Source: Pontibacter roseus DSM 17521 (GTDB lineage: Bacteria > Bacteroidota > Bacteroidia > Cytophagales > Hymenobacteraceae). From it: a stretch of DNA of 64,000 bases. A model generated the notes under the pieces. That model did not search any database and had not been told where the DNA came from. It worked only from the letters and a program-made list of their open reading frames with translations. Positions 51,550 to 60,081 of this stretch are shown piece by piece. Each line of letters opens with the position of its first letter. Within the stretch, counting starts at the first letter, position 1. Location of the stretch: the NCBI RefSeq assembly GCF_000373265.1, contig NZ_KB890761.1, forward strand, positions 607,389 through 671,388, read 5' to 3'. A program made the position numbers and the translations under genes.

Positions 51550-52070
51550 CTATTCGCTCTCTTAAGGGAGAAGAACAGTAACTGCAGGATGACCATCACC
51601 ACGCCTGTGAAGAGTACGCTCAGCAGAATCTTCGGCACGGTGGACCACAGGCCACTCAGGCTAAAAATCTCCAGTATGAAAACGGCTGCATGATGCACCA
51701 GAATCAGTGTCATCGCATAGGCCAGGAACCAGCGCCAGCCCATCACGTGTATGTTGACGGAATCATTGGTATCGTAACCATCGCGCGGCGTGAGAAGGTT
51801 CAATATGAAAGGCCTTAAATAGGCCAGCAACACGCTGGCCGCCGCGTGTATACCCATGGTGTCGTAGAAGATATCCACGGAAAAGCCCGCCACAAAGCCC
51901 AGGAACAGCAGCAGCACGCGATTCATGTTGATGGGCAGGAACAGCAGGAAGGCAATGTAGATGAAGCAGAAACCCGTGCTGAACAGCACCAGGCTGTCCA
52001 TCAGCAGGATTTGCAGCGCCACAAACAGCACAAACTGCACGATATGTCTTATACCTAGGCTGCTATTCAT
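51546..52070 (-). CDS. mreD: Rod shape-determining protein MreD
   Basis: A 174-residue membrane protein with five or six helices, poorly conserved in sequence. The position between mreC and mrdA, the overlap of 4 bp with mrdA and 8 bp with mreC, and short polar loops such as DGYDTND identify it as MreD. It would link MreC and the PBP2-RodA complex to the elongasome. Little can be said about individual residues. Confidence 0.93.
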   Translation of the reverse strand: MNSSLGIRHIVQFVLFVALQILLMDSLVLFSTGFCFIYIAFLLFLPINMNRVLLLFLGFVAGFSVDIFYDTMGIHAAASVLLAYLRPFILNLLTPRDGYDTNDSVNIHVMGWRWFLAYAMTLILVHHAAVFILEIFSLSGLWSTVPKILLSVLFTGVVMVILQLLFFSLKRANR

Positions 52071-52926
52071 TTGGTTGTATACCTGCTTCTAGTTCCAAAG
52101 AATCCTGTTCCGGCCTGCGCGTGCTTTCCACCACGTACACATAGGAGAGCTGCGCAAAATCAACGGACAGCTTCACCCGAATGGTATAGAAACTTCTGTC
52201 TGCCTCTTTCTCCACAGCGCTGATGGTGCCCACCATAATGCCTTCCGGAAACACGGTGTTATAGCCGCTGGTCACTACGGTGTCGCCTTGCTCCGGCTTG
52301 ACGTGCAGCGGGATGTAGTCCAGCAGCGCCGTGCGGTAGTCGCCGCCGGTCCACTTGATGGTGCCAAAGGTGTTGTCCTTCTTGATTTTGGCGGATATCA
52401 GCAGCTGCGAGTGCAACAACGAGGTGACCGTGGAGTAGCGTTTGGAGACTGTTTTCACACGTCCTACGGCTCCGTCCGGCGAAATAACGCCCATACCTGG
52501 CTTTACCCCATCCTGGCTGCCAATGGCCAGTGTCAGGTAGTTATTGGTACGGCGCACGGAATTGTTGATAACTCGGCCAGCGTGCAGGATAAAGGGGTAT
52601 GCCCTGGCGGAATCGGAGGGGACGTAGAGGGTCGTGTCCAGCCGCGCCGTGCTGTCCATCTGCTCTCCCAATCTGTAGTCCATCAACTCTTTCCGCAGGA
52701 CGGCGTTCTCCTGTGCCAGCGTCGTGTTGATGGACGCCAGCCTGAAGTAATTGGTCACGCCACTCTGGAACTCCAGCACCTGGCCCACATAGGTGTTGGC
52801 GGAGTTGAACACGGCCGCTCCCTGATAGGTGTTGTAACGCACTATCAGGAAGATGCACAGCGCCTCCAGCATCACGAATATGAGGAACGCACGGAACCGG
52901 TATATAAAAGCAAAAAGATTCCGCAT
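52063..52926 (-). CDS. mreC: Rod shape-determining protein MreC
   Basis: A 287-residue periplasmic scaffold protein with one N-terminal membrane helix (about 11-28, FLIFVMLEALCIFLIV), a coiled-coil (about 60-90) and two beta-barrel-like halves (about 110-270). YVYVV is near the end. Typical family segments: NYLTLAIGSQDGVKPGMGVISPDGAVGRV (about 129-157) and VVTSGYNTVFPEGIMVGTISAVEKEADRSFYTIRVKLSVDFAQL (about 222-265). It contacts PBP2 and MreB. The start lies 10 bp after the mreB stop. Confidence 0.96.
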   Translation of the reverse strand: MRNLFAFIYRFRAFLIFVMLEALCIFLIVRYNTYQGAAVFNSANTYVGQVLEFQSGVTNYFRLASINTTLAQENAVLRKELMDYRLGEQMDSTARLDTTLYVPSDSARAYPFILHAGRVINNSVRRTNNYLTLAIGSQDGVKPGMGVISPDGAVGRVKTVSKRYSTVTSLLHSQLLISAKIKKDNTFGTIKWTGGDYRTALLDYIPLHVKPEQGDTVVTSGYNTVFPEGIMVGTISAVEKEADRSFYTIRVKLSVDFAQLSYVYVVESTRRPEQDSLELEAGIQPNE

Positions 52927-52935
52927 GCGGTACTG

Positions 52936-53961
52936 TTATGTCAGCAGGACATTTTTGAAGCCTTCGAGATTTTTGATGGCTGCACCCGTGCCACGCACCA
53001 CTGCTCTGAGCGGGTCTTCGGCGATGTGGATGGGCAGTTTGGTCTTGGCTGCCAGGCGCTTGTCGAAGCCACGCAGCAAGGCCCCACCGCCTGTCAGGTG
53101 AATGCCGTTGTCGTAGATGTCGGCCGACAGCTCCGGCGGGGCTATTTCCAGCGCCTTCAGTACCGCTTCCTCAATCTTCGACACTGACTTGTCCAGTGCG
53201 ATGGCGATTTCCTGGTAGGTCACCTTGATTACCTTCGGTATACCTGTCATGAGGTCACGGCCACGTATTTCGTAGTCAGCTGGCGGGTTCTCCAGTTCTG
53301 TGAGGGCGGAGCCTACCTCTATCTTGATTTTCTCAGCGGAACGCTCGCCAATCAGCAGGTTGTGCTGGCGGCGCATATAGTCCAGTATATCCTTAGTGAA
53401 CACGTCGCCGGCGATGCGGATGGACTGGTCGCACACGATGCCAGAAAGGGCCACCACGGCAATCTCCGTCGTACCACCCCCTATGTCCACAATCATAGAA
53501 CCGATGGGCTGCTCTACGTCTATACCTATACCTATCGCAGCAGCCATAGGCTCCTGAATCATCCATACCTCCTTGGCGCCTGCATGCTGGGCCGAGTCAC
53601 GCACAGCGCGTTTCTCCACCTCGGTTATACCTGAAGGGATGCAAATCACCATGCGGTGCGATGGCTGGAACAGACGACGGCCCGTGTCAATCATCTTGAT
53701 CATACCCCGAATCATCTCCTCAGCGGCGTGGAAATCGGCGATTACGCCATCTTTCAGCGGACGGATGGTCTTGATGTTCTCGTGGGTCTTCTCGTGCATC
53801 TGCATGGCGTTGCGGCCAATGGCAAGCACCCGACCAGTGGTGCGGTCCACCGCGATGATGGACGGCTCATCCACCACGATTTTGTCGTTGTGGATGATGA
53901 GGGTATTGGCGGTACCCAAGTCAATGGCTATATCGCTGGTAAGAAAGTTAAATAGTCCCAT
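52936..53961 (-). CDS. mreB: Actin-like rod shape-determining protein MreB
   Basis: A 341-residue bacterial actin homologue that forms membrane-bound filaments and guides lateral wall synthesis. Phosphate 1 loop DLGTANTLI (about 13-21), the phosphate 2 loop IVDIGGGTTEIAVVALSG (about 161-178), adenosine segment TGGGALLRGFDK (about 288-299) are all intact. The N-terminus MGLFNFLTSDIAIDLG includes a hydrophobic amphipathic lead that aids membrane binding. It is the first gene of the operon. The purH terminator lies upstream and an AT-rich 285-bp leader (53962-54245) probably holds the promoter. Confidence 0.98.
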   Translation of the reverse strand: MGLFNFLTSDIAIDLGTANTLIIHNDKIVVDEPSIIAVDRTTGRVLAIGRNAMQMHEKTHENIKTIRPLKDGVIADFHAAEEMIRGMIKMIDTGRRLFQPSHRMVICIPSGITEVEKRAVRDSAQHAGAKEVWMIQEPMAAAIGIGIDVEQPIGSMIVDIGGGTTEIAVVALSGIVCDQSIRIAGDVFTKDILDYMRRQHNLLIGERSAEKIKIEVGSALTELENPPADYEIRGRDLMTGIPKVIKVTYQEIAIALDKSVSKIEEAVLKALEIAPPELSADIYDNGIHLTGGGALLRGFDKRLAAKTKLPIHIAEDPLRAVVRGTGAAIKNLEGFKNVLLT

Positions 53962-54296
53962 TCTTATTTTATGAAGGCGTGCGGCTGCCTTGTTATATTT
54001 TTAATATACAATATTTCTAAGCAAAAACTTGCGGCAAAATTAGTGATTTTCAGCGGAATTAATAATGCCCGTGCAGAAGACGCAGAAGTTTTCAATCTTT
54101 TTCTGAGCCATATTCCATACAATTTCTCCCTGCTGCTCCTGATAACGCCTTCGCAGGCATAAAATTGACCCGTTGATTTTTTTATAAAGCTTTTCAGAAA
54201 GTTTCGGGACAGGTCCAAACGGCGGGGTGGCATTGGATAATCCATAAAAAAGCCCCACCCGGATGGGGTGAGGCTTGCTGGTTGAGTAGCTATACC
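53962..54296. other. mreB leader and purH terminator region
   Basis: No gene is seen. The minus-strand -7 element TAATTTTG at 54035-54042 may serve mreB. A stem of 11 bp with one mismatch (54250-54260 with 54266-54276) and a T-run on the minus strand is the purH terminator. A copy of CTATACCT lies at 54290-54297, directly at the purH stop. Confidence 0.65.
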
Positions 54297-55820
54297 TTAG
54301 TGCTTGAAATGGCGCACGCCGGTCATGACCATAGCCATGTTGTGGGCATCGCAGTAGGCGATGGAATCCTGGTCCTTGATGGAGCCACCTGGCTGCACCA
54401 CGGCTTTGATGCCTGCCTGGTCGGCAATCTCTACGCAATCTGGGAAGGGGAAGAAAGCGTCAGAAGCCATCACGGTGTTGCTCAGGTCGAAGCCGAAGCT
54501 CCTGGCTTTTTCAATGGCCTGGCGCAGAGCGTCCACACGGGAAGTCTGACCCACGCCACTGGAAATCATCATCTTGTCCGTAGCCAGTATGATGGTGTTG
54601 GACTTGGTGTGTTTGCATACCTTGGCAGCGAACACCAGCGCCTTGTTCTCTGCGGCAGATGGCACACGTTTGGTGGCGGTAGTGAAGTCGGCTTCTGTCT
54701 CGGTCTTCAGGTCTTTGTCCTGCTCAATCACGCCGTTGAGCAAAGTCTTGAACTGTTTCTTAGCTAGCTCCACCGGCTTTTGCTTCAGCAGGATGCGGTT
54801 TTTCTTGGAGCGCAGTAGCTCCAGCGCGTCAGCGTCGAACTCCGGCGCTATCAATACCTCGAAGAACAGCTTGTTCAGCTCTTCGGCAGTGCCCAAGTCA
54901 ATGGCCCTGTTGGCGATAATCACACCTCCGAAGGCGGATACCGGGTCAGTTGAAAGCGCGTTCAGGTAGGCCTCTTTGATGTTCTCGCCGGTGGCGCAAC
55001 CGCAGGCGTTGGTGTGCTTGAGTATGGCTACTGCCGGCTCCTCGAACTCAGCGCACAGGGCCACGGCCGCGTCCACGTCCACCAGGTTGTTATAGGAGAG
55101 CTGCTTGCCGTTAAGCTGCTCGAACAGGTCCTCTAGCTTGCCGTAGAAAGTGCCCTGCTGGTGCGGGTTCTCGCCGTAGCGCAGCGGGGTAGCCTCGCGC
55201 ACGCTCTGCTTGAAGGCAGGTATAGCCTGGTCCTGGTTCAGGTAGTTGAAAATGTGTGTGTCGTAGTGCGAGGACACATCAAATGCCTTAGCCGCGAAGC
55301 GCTTGCGGTCCGCCAGCTCCGTGGCACCGTCTTTCGATTGTAGCAGTTCTACTACCTCATCGTATTGCTCGCGCGACGACACGATGAGCACATCCTGGAA
55401 GTTCTTGGCCGCCGCTCTTATCAAAGAAATGCCGCCGATGTCAATCTTCTCAATCACATCCGCTTCCGAAGCGCCTGATGCCACGGTCTCCTCAAATGGG
55501 TACAGGTCCACCACCACCAGGTCAATCGGCGGGATTTCGTACTGCTCGCGTTCTGCCAGGTCGCTCTCGTTGGCGCGACGGTGCAGGATGCCCCCGAACA
55601 CCTTGGGGTGCAAAGTCTTCACACGGCCTCCGAAGATGGACGGATAGGCGGTCAGGTCTTCCACGGCCACTACCTCGGCGCCCTGCTCCTCCAGGAAGGC
55701 CTGCGTGCCGCCAGTGGAGTAGATAGTCACGTTGTGCTGCTTCAAGAGCTCAACCAGTGGCTCCAGGCGGTCTTTGTAGTAAACCGAGATGAGTGCGGAT
55801 TTGATTTTAACGGATTGCAT
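54297..55820 (-). CDS. purH: Bifunctional AICAR transformylase/IMP cyclohydrolase
   Basis: A 507-residue enzyme for the last two steps of de novo purine synthesis. The N-terminal IMP cyclohydrolase domain (about 1-150) has SVYYKDRLEPLVELL and GRVKTLHPKVFGGILHRR (about 48-65), while the AICAR-formyltransferase domain (about 150-507) has LRYGENPHQQGTF, LKHTNACGCATG (about 265-276, with catalytic Lys and His) and the C-terminal PGGSIKDQDSIAYCDAHNMAMVMTGVRHFKH. The end is the normal family terminus. It is 14 bp from purN upstream, forming a short purine operon. Confidence 0.98.
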   Translation of the reverse strand: MQSVKIKSALISVYYKDRLEPLVELLKQHNVTIYSTGGTQAFLEEQGAEVVAVEDLTAYPSIFGGRVKTLHPKVFGGILHRRANESDLAEREQYEIPPIDLVVVDLYPFEETVASGASEADVIEKIDIGGISLIRAAAKNFQDVLIVSSREQYDEVVELLQSKDGATELADRKRFAAKAFDVSSHYDTHIFNYLNQDQAIPAFKQSVREATPLRYGENPHQQGTFYGKLEDLFEQLNGKQLSYNNLVDVDAAVALCAEFEEPAVAILKHTNACGCATGENIKEAYLNALSTDPVSAFGGVIIANRAIDLGTAEELNKLFFEVLIAPEFDADALELLRSKKNRILLKQKPVELAKKQFKTLLNGVIEQDKDLKTETEADFTTATKRVPSAAENKALVFAAKVCKHTKSNTIILATDKMMISSGVGQTSRVDALRQAIEKARSFGFDLSNTVMASDAFFPFPDCVEIADQAGIKAVVQPGGSIKDQDSIAYCDAHNMAMVMTGVRHFKH

Positions 55821-55834
55821 AGGTGCGGTAACGG

Positions 55835-56467
55835 TTATGATGGATTGATGGGATTATCTTTCAACGTCAGTAGTTTTTCTACCACTTCTGGCAGGTATTT
55901 ATGCTCCAATTGCAGCACGCGGGTGGCCAGGTCCTCGGGTGTATCGCCGGGATGTACCGGGCAGCGCTCCTGCAGTATGAACTCACCCTTGTCGTACTCC
56001 TCGTTCACGCGGTGAATGGTGATGCCGGATTCCTGGTCGCCGGCCGATACGACAGCCGTGTGCACATTGAGGCCGTGCATGCCTTTGCCGCCATACTGGG
56101 GCAGCAGGGCCGGGTGTATGTTAATGATACGGTCCGGGAAAGCCTGCAGGAAGTTCTGAGGCACGAGCCACAGGAAACCGGCCAGCACGATGAGGTCGGG
56201 CCGGAAAGACTGTACCTGCTCCAGGACTTCATTGGTATTATAGAACTCGTCGCGGGAAAACAAAAAAGCCGGGACGTGGAAGGTCTCGGCTCGTTTAAGG
56301 GCATACGCTTTCGGGTTGTTGGCGAACAGGGCGGCCACACGGATGTGGGGGTGGTGCTCGAAGCACTCCATCAGGCGCTGGGCGTTGCTGCCTGAGCCCG
56401 AAGCAAAAATGACTATATTCTTTTTATCTGCTGGTGCCAAAGGTATAGGTATGTATTGCAGCCGCAA
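55835..56467 (-). CDS. purN: Phosphoribosylglycinamide formyltransferase
   Basis: A 210-residue GAR transformylase, third step of purine synthesis. Visible motifs: NIVIFASGSGSNAQ (about 17-30), AGFLWLVP, and the catalytic HPALLPQYGGKGMHGLNVH (about 117-135) with Asn before the His (NIHPALLP). The later DQESGITIHRVNEEYDKG is the folate-binding region. No ATG is present ahead of the conserved core; the frame begins at a TTG (56467), with another TTG at 56440 closer to the usual start. The start is therefore uncertain. The TATACCTATACC repeat falls between the two candidates. Confidence 0.95.
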   Translation of the reverse strand: MRLQYIPIPLAPADKKNIVIFASGSGSNAQRLMECFEHHPHIRVAALFANNPKAYALKRAETFHVPAFLFSRDEFYNTNEVLEQVQSFRPDLIVLAGFLWLVPQNFLQAFPDRIINIHPALLPQYGGKGMHGLNVHTAVVSAGDQESGITIHRVNEEYDKGEFILQERCPVHPGDTPEDLATRVLQLEHKYLPEVVEKLLTLKDNPINPS

Positions 56468-56522
56468 ATATAGCGGGTTTGGCCGTAGAAGCCAGCATGG
56501 CGCGCGGAAAAGGTATAGGAAT

Positions 56523-56978
56523 CTACCGCCTGAAGGTCGTGGTGTAGAGGTCTATCCAAGCCTGCGGCGTCATCTTGGAGGCCAGTTCTCCGATAAGGGC
56601 CAGCGGCACCTGCTCCGGTTTCTTGAAGCGGATGCAGCTTTTGCCCATGTCGAGCTTGGCTTTGCTATACCTGGGGTATTCCCCTTGGAACCAGTTGAGC
56701 AGTTCCTCATCGGCGTAGAGACCCATGTGGTAGACGGCGATGAAATTTTTCTGGGAGGCGATGCTCAGGAAGGGCAGCGGCAGTTTGGGGTCGCAGTGGT
56801 AGCCGGCAGGGTATAGCGTGTGCGGCACCACGTAGCCTAGCATGCCGTAGCTCATCACTTCCTCAAAGCCCGTGGGAAGGTTTTGCAGAATGACGTTCCG
56901 CAGGGAGTGCATCGCCTGTTGGCGGTCTTCGGGGAGTTCAGTCAGGTATAGCTCGGGTGTTGTGGCGGTTGATTGCAT
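56523..56978 (-). CDS. DUF1801-domain protein
   Basis: A 151-residue soluble protein of the DUF1801 (YdhG-like) family: LPEDRQQAMHSLRNVILQNLPTGFEEVMSYGMLGYVVPHTLYP (about 15-57), then LPFLSIASQKNFIAVYHMGLYADEELL and SKAKLDMGKSCIRFKKPEQVPLALIGELASKM. The fold is a small alpha/beta unit of unknown biochemical role, found also in plant and fungal proteins. It has normal coding bias for the chromosome. It forms the outer edge of the low-G+C cassette region that begins at about 56991. Confidence 0.88.
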   Translation of the reverse strand: MQSTATTPELYLTELPEDRQQAMHSLRNVILQNLPTGFEEVMSYGMLGYVVPHTLYPAGYHCDPKLPLPFLSIASQKNFIAVYHMGLYADEELLNWFQGEYPRYSKAKLDMGKSCIRFKKPEQVPLALIGELASKMTPQAWIDLYTTTFRR

Positions 56979-56990
56979 GGGGTAGTGGTG

Positions 56991-57055
56991 TTATAACGGT
57001 TTGTACATAAGGTGTATGAGGCGTTGCTGAGTATAGAGCCTGTGCAGGGTTAGCC
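56991..57055 (-). repeat. attC-like site A
   Basis: On the minus strand, GGCTAAC (57049-57055) is followed 51 nt later by GTTATAA (56991-56997), with weak inverted complementarity between. GGCTAAC pairs with the GTTAGCC that starts the neighbouring cassette at site C. Confidence 0.4.
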
Positions 57056-57064
57056 ATAGTTATT

Positions 57065-57571
57065 TTATTCGTTTACTAGACAATGAACTAGCTTCTGCTG
57101 CTGCTTTTGTTTACTTGGGGCAAACTCAGTTTCTAGAATTTCAAACACTTTTACTTTTTTGATGGGTTGGTTCAATATCTCCCTAATTTGATTCTCTGTT
57201 ACTTCAACCTGAAATCCTATAGAAGCTCCAAGCCCCAAAGGGTCGTTAAAGCATGTTGCATTCTCCAAAATCAGTTCGTTTCCGTCAGCCATTAGAAGCT
57301 CGAACTTTCCCATAGATAAAAGCATACTGTCTGGGAGCATATCACGAGAAGCCGCATGGAGCGAGAGCACATATTTTGGAGAGCTACTGCTGGAGTTTTT
57401 ATCAATGGCCTTTTGAATGAGGAGACTGTAAAAGTCTTTTGAATTTACTACGCCACCTTTAGTTTCAATACCTGTCTTTTTGTCCTTTGTAACGCTTACT
57501 AGGCCGCACCCCTGTGCCATTGAGTAATTAGATAGTGCGATGAATGATATAAGGAGAATTAGGTTCTTCAT
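57065..57571 (-). CDS. Secreted hypothetical protein, cassette-like
   Basis: A 168-residue protein with a signal peptide (NLILLISFIALSNYSMAQ, cut after SMA). The mature part has a beta-rich character (VLSLHAASRDMLPDSMLLSMGKFELLMADGNELILENATCF) with two or three Cys (GCGLVSV, ATCFND, VHCLV). I do not recognise a family. Its G+C is lower than that of its neighbours. It lies 62 bp downstream of the alpha/beta-hydrolase gene and both could form one two-gene cassette. A periplasmic or surface location is likely. Confidence 0.72.
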   Translation of the reverse strand: MKNLILLISFIALSNYSMAQGCGLVSVTKDKKTGIETKGGVVNSKDFYSLLIQKAIDKNSSSSSPKYVLSLHAASRDMLPDSMLLSMGKFELLMADGNELILENATCFNDPLGLGASIGFQVEVTENQIREILNQPIKKVKVFEILETEFAPSKQKQQQKLVHCLVNE

Positions 57572-57633
57572 GTTTATAAATTGTGGCTAAGGCACATTCA
57601 TGCGCTATAGGTATTGTTTCCTTCTAGTGCTTT

Positions 57634-58440
57634 TTACTTTTGGGTGAACCTAATTAGTTCTTTAATATACATATCACCGAAGCTGTCTTTGGTCATTGTT
57701 ATAAACCCTTCTGTATGGTTGCCGCTGTGCTTTAAGGTTTCTCTGTTACGCCTTTGCAGGGCAATCTTCTCGCTCTCTTCCACTGTAGTGAATTCGTCTT
57801 TTTCACCCGCCACGAGGAGCATGCTGCACTTTATTCTTTTCAGTTGCGAGTCATAGTTGTCGGCACCCTTTGGCAAGATGATATCCCTGTCCTTCAGTGC
57901 CTTTATTTTTTCCACGTAGGCACTAGGGGCATATACATATCCTTCCCCTATCAGGAAATCCGCTTTCTCCTGCTGCAGGGCAAGGGTTGCGACGATGGTA
58001 CCCATCGAGAAAGCCAGCACACCAGTTTTGTTTCCTTGGATGTTCTTTTTCGTCCATCTCAACACGGATTGAAGGTCAGTGGCAAATTCATTGTAGTAGA
58101 GGTTGAGCGGGTTTATCTCAAAGTCTGAGCTTTTGCCAAATCCCCTGTAGTCAAAGGCAACCACGGTGTAGCCGCTTTCTGTCAGCGATTTAATGTGGTA
58201 AAGCCAGTAGGACATGTTGCCGCCATCTGCATAAGACAGCACCAATGTCGTCTTATTGTCTTTCGAGGTAACTGGCTTAATATACCATGTGTTTATCTCG
58301 TACCCATCAGGTGTTTTTACCACCTGCTGCTCATAACTCATCCCCAAGCTGTCTGGTGTAGTTATGTACTCTCTAACTGGCCTGATAGCATAACAGTCGA
58401 GGGAAAACAGTAAAACAAATGCTAAGAGAATGTTTTTCAT
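57634..58440 (-). CDS. Secreted alpha/beta-hydrolase, cassette-like
   Basis: A 268-residue protein with a signal peptide (about 1-18, LAFVLLFSLDCYA). The fold is alpha/beta-hydrolase: the nucleophile elbow is AFSMGT (about 147-152; GxSxG has Ala in place of the first Gly), the acid is probably in LVAGEKDEFT (about 211-220), and the His is probably in HSGNHTEGF (about 239-247). DYRGFGKSSDFE (about 99-110) is the usual oxyanion-region strand. It could be an esterase or thioesterase on small substrates. G+C is lower than in the flanks. Confidence 0.85.
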   Translation of the reverse strand: MKNILLAFVLLFSLDCYAIRPVREYITTPDSLGMSYEQQVVKTPDGYEINTWYIKPVTSKDNKTTLVLSYADGGNMSYWLYHIKSLTESGYTVVAFDYRGFGKSSDFEINPLNLYYNEFATDLQSVLRWTKKNIQGNKTGVLAFSMGTIVATLALQQEKADFLIGEGYVYAPSAYVEKIKALKDRDIILPKGADNYDSQLKRIKCSMLLVAGEKDEFTTVEESEKIALQRRNRETLKHSGNHTEGFITMTKDSFGDMYIKELIRFTQK

Positions 58441-58456
58441 TTTTGGTTGGCATTAA

Positions 58457-58576
58457 GGCTAACGGATTAGGCTAATTGCTGTGGCAGACTTAGAAGTAAT
58501 ATTCTACCGACAAGTGTAAAGCTTCATTGGATTACCTTTTATAAATTACAGCCATAGCAATTAGCAGTTGTTAGCT
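58457..58576 (-). repeat. attC-like site C
   Basis: Minus strand: AGCTAAC (58570-58576) to GTTAGCC (58457-58463), 120 bp. Inner inverted repeat of 15 bp with one mismatch (58471-58485 with 58551-58565). The start matches the complement of the GTTAGCT at site D. Confidence 0.55.
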
Positions 58577-58587
58577 GGCGTTTATGT

Positions 58588-59364
58588 CTAAATTAGTTCA
58601 GGCTCTAAGGCTGTCTCTACCACTTTACCTTTACTTACATTTATCTTGTAAGCTTTGTCTGCTTTATTTTGAGTAATAACTCTTCTCAACTGGGTGCCTT
58701 CAAAGTAAAGACCGGCTGTTTCATCACAAGCATAACCTGGAAGCAACTTGCCTTCTTCAATCATTTTTAAGTATAAAGGACGCCTCTCTGCTTCAGTATG
58801 GTAGTGAGGACAGTTACTTCCTTTCAAGAATCCTAATCCTTTCACAGCAGTATAATTCTCCGGCCTGGAATCAGAAAGCCCCTCTTCAAACCAACAAATT
58901 GCCCCTGCGCTTGGTCCTGATAAAACTATTCCTTTCTCCCAAGCTTTCTTCAGAATGATGTCAATGCCATGGACTTTCCATAATGCTAAAGCGTTCAATG
59001 TATTGCCGCCTGTTACTAGAATAGCATCCATTTGTAACAACGTTTCTTCGAAAGGTGCTTTTTGCTCTGCACTCGTCACAAAGACTTTCTGCACAAAAGG
59101 TTGTATCGGAAGTTCTTTCGCTATTTCAAACCATTTGTTGATGTAAGCTTCGCTGTCTCCCATAGGAGTAGGCAAGAAACATATTTTAGGATTTTCTTTT
59201 CCTGTAAGGGAAATAAGGTAATTGATAGTTTTAAGGTCATACCCTCCGCCAGTTAGAAATATCTTCCTTACTTCCTTTTTCTGTGCAAACAACTCTATAT
59301 TACCAACGATGGAAAAGCTAACGGTTGCAACTGTTGTATTTCTTAAAAAATCTCTTCTTCTCAT
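58588..59364 (-). CDS. Exported peptidase S51-family protein (dipeptidase E/cyanophycinase type)
   Basis: A 258-residue protein. The N-terminus has a twin-arginine-like signal (RRRDFLRNTTVATVSFSIVG), so export is likely. The S51 fold follows: FLTGGGYDL (about 36-44), AILVTGGNTLNAL (about 114-126), the nucleophile Ser in LSGPSAGAICWFEEG (about 148-162), and a His in NCPHYHTEAERR (about 184-195). These enzymes cleave Asp- or cyanophycin-type peptides. The catalytic Ser and His are both present. The gene is AT-rich and sits between two attC-like sites, so it looks like a cassette. Confidence 0.85.
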   Translation of the reverse strand: MRRRDFLRNTTVATVSFSIVGNIELFAQKKEVRKIFLTGGGYDLKTINYLISLTGKENPKICFLPTPMGDSEAYINKWFEIAKELPIQPFVQKVFVTSAEQKAPFEETLLQMDAILVTGGNTLNALALWKVHGIDIILKKAWEKGIVLSGPSAGAICWFEEGLSDSRPENYTAVKGLGFLKGSNCPHYHTEAERRPLYLKMIEEGKLLPGYACDETAGLYFEGTQLRRVITQNKADKAYKINVSKGKVVETALEPELI

Positions 59365-59378
59365 GTTTTATAGCTTTC

Positions 59379-59460
59379 AGCTAACTACTGGATAAACGGA
59401 ACTCTACTCCTGCTATACACACAAATCTGGCGGCTAGCAGGAGTTTGCTTTATGTTAAAT
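59379..59460 (-). repeat. attC-like site D
   Basis: Minus strand: ATTTAAC (59454-59460, which fits RYYYAAC) to GTTAGCT (59379-59385), 82 bp. An inner inverted repeat (ACTCCTGCT, 59402-59410, with AGCAGGAGT, 59436-59444) and outer ATAAA/TTTAT arms make a cruciform-like structure. Confidence 0.55.
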
Positions 59461-59502
59461 ATAAGAAGTTCTATATGAATTCTACCGAAAAGAGTCCCAA
59501 AA

Positions 59503-60012
59503 CTAAGCCATCGATTTCCGCTTCGCCTTGAGCGACCACGTAAACCGGAACTCCGCCACCTGGTCTCCGCTCTCATCTATACCTGTGCTCGTGGCTACTA
59601 CCGTCACACCTTCGCCGGTAGCCTTAGTCTGGTCAGCAGCGGCTTTGATGCGTGCGCCGTCTTCGCAACGGAAGGATATCGTACCCACTGCCTTTTTCGT
59701 GAAGCTCCCTTCCATGTGCACCACCAGCATCGACACGGCCGGGTCGGCTTGATAAGTCTGGGCCATGCACAGCAGGCCTGTGGAGAGCTCGGCAGCCATG
59801 CTCAGGCAGGCGAAGTAAATGGAGTTGAAAGGGTTCTTGTTCAGGTACTTGTAAGGTATGGTCACCACGGCACGCTCCTGTGAAATAGCGGCCACCCGCA
59901 AGCCAGCCAGGTAAGCCATGGGTAGTTTAGCCAGCATGAAGAGGCGCAGCTTGTTGGGGGAGGAGGCGAGTTTCAGAAACTGCTCTGCGGATTGTGGTTT
60001 CACGGAAGGCAT
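59503..60012 (-). CDS. DUF4442 hotdog-fold protein (thioesterase-like)
   Basis: A 169-residue protein of the DUF4442 family, related to hotdog thioesterases. N-terminal helical region, then LRVAAISQERAVVTIPYKYLNKNPFNSIYFACLSMAAELSTGLL (about 38-81), the hotdog helix with the NPF motif, then strands (VSMLVVHMEGSFTKKAVGTISFRCED). No catalytic residues are assigned for this family. It is core-like in codon use, in contrast to the genes on its downstream side. It may act on an acyl-CoA. Confidence 0.88.
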   Translation of the reverse strand: MPSVKPQSAEQFLKLASSPNKLRLFMLAKLPMAYLAGLRVAAISQERAVVTIPYKYLNKNPFNSIYFACLSMAAELSTGLLCMAQTYQADPAVSMLVVHMEGSFTKKAVGTISFRCEDGARIKAAADQTKATGEGVTVVATSTGIDESGDQVAEFRFTWSLKAKRKSMA

Positions 60013-60081
60013 GGCGTTGGGTTTAGTACCTGTTCAAGTTAAAGCTACGGCTGTATGTCAGGGTCAGGTTCTGCTGCTGCC

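Noticed and set aside
57572..57633. A further attC-like site between the hydrolase and the 168-residue gene
   Set aside because: It has a CTTAGCC box but no matching xxxTAAC partner, so the two genes are treated as one cassette.
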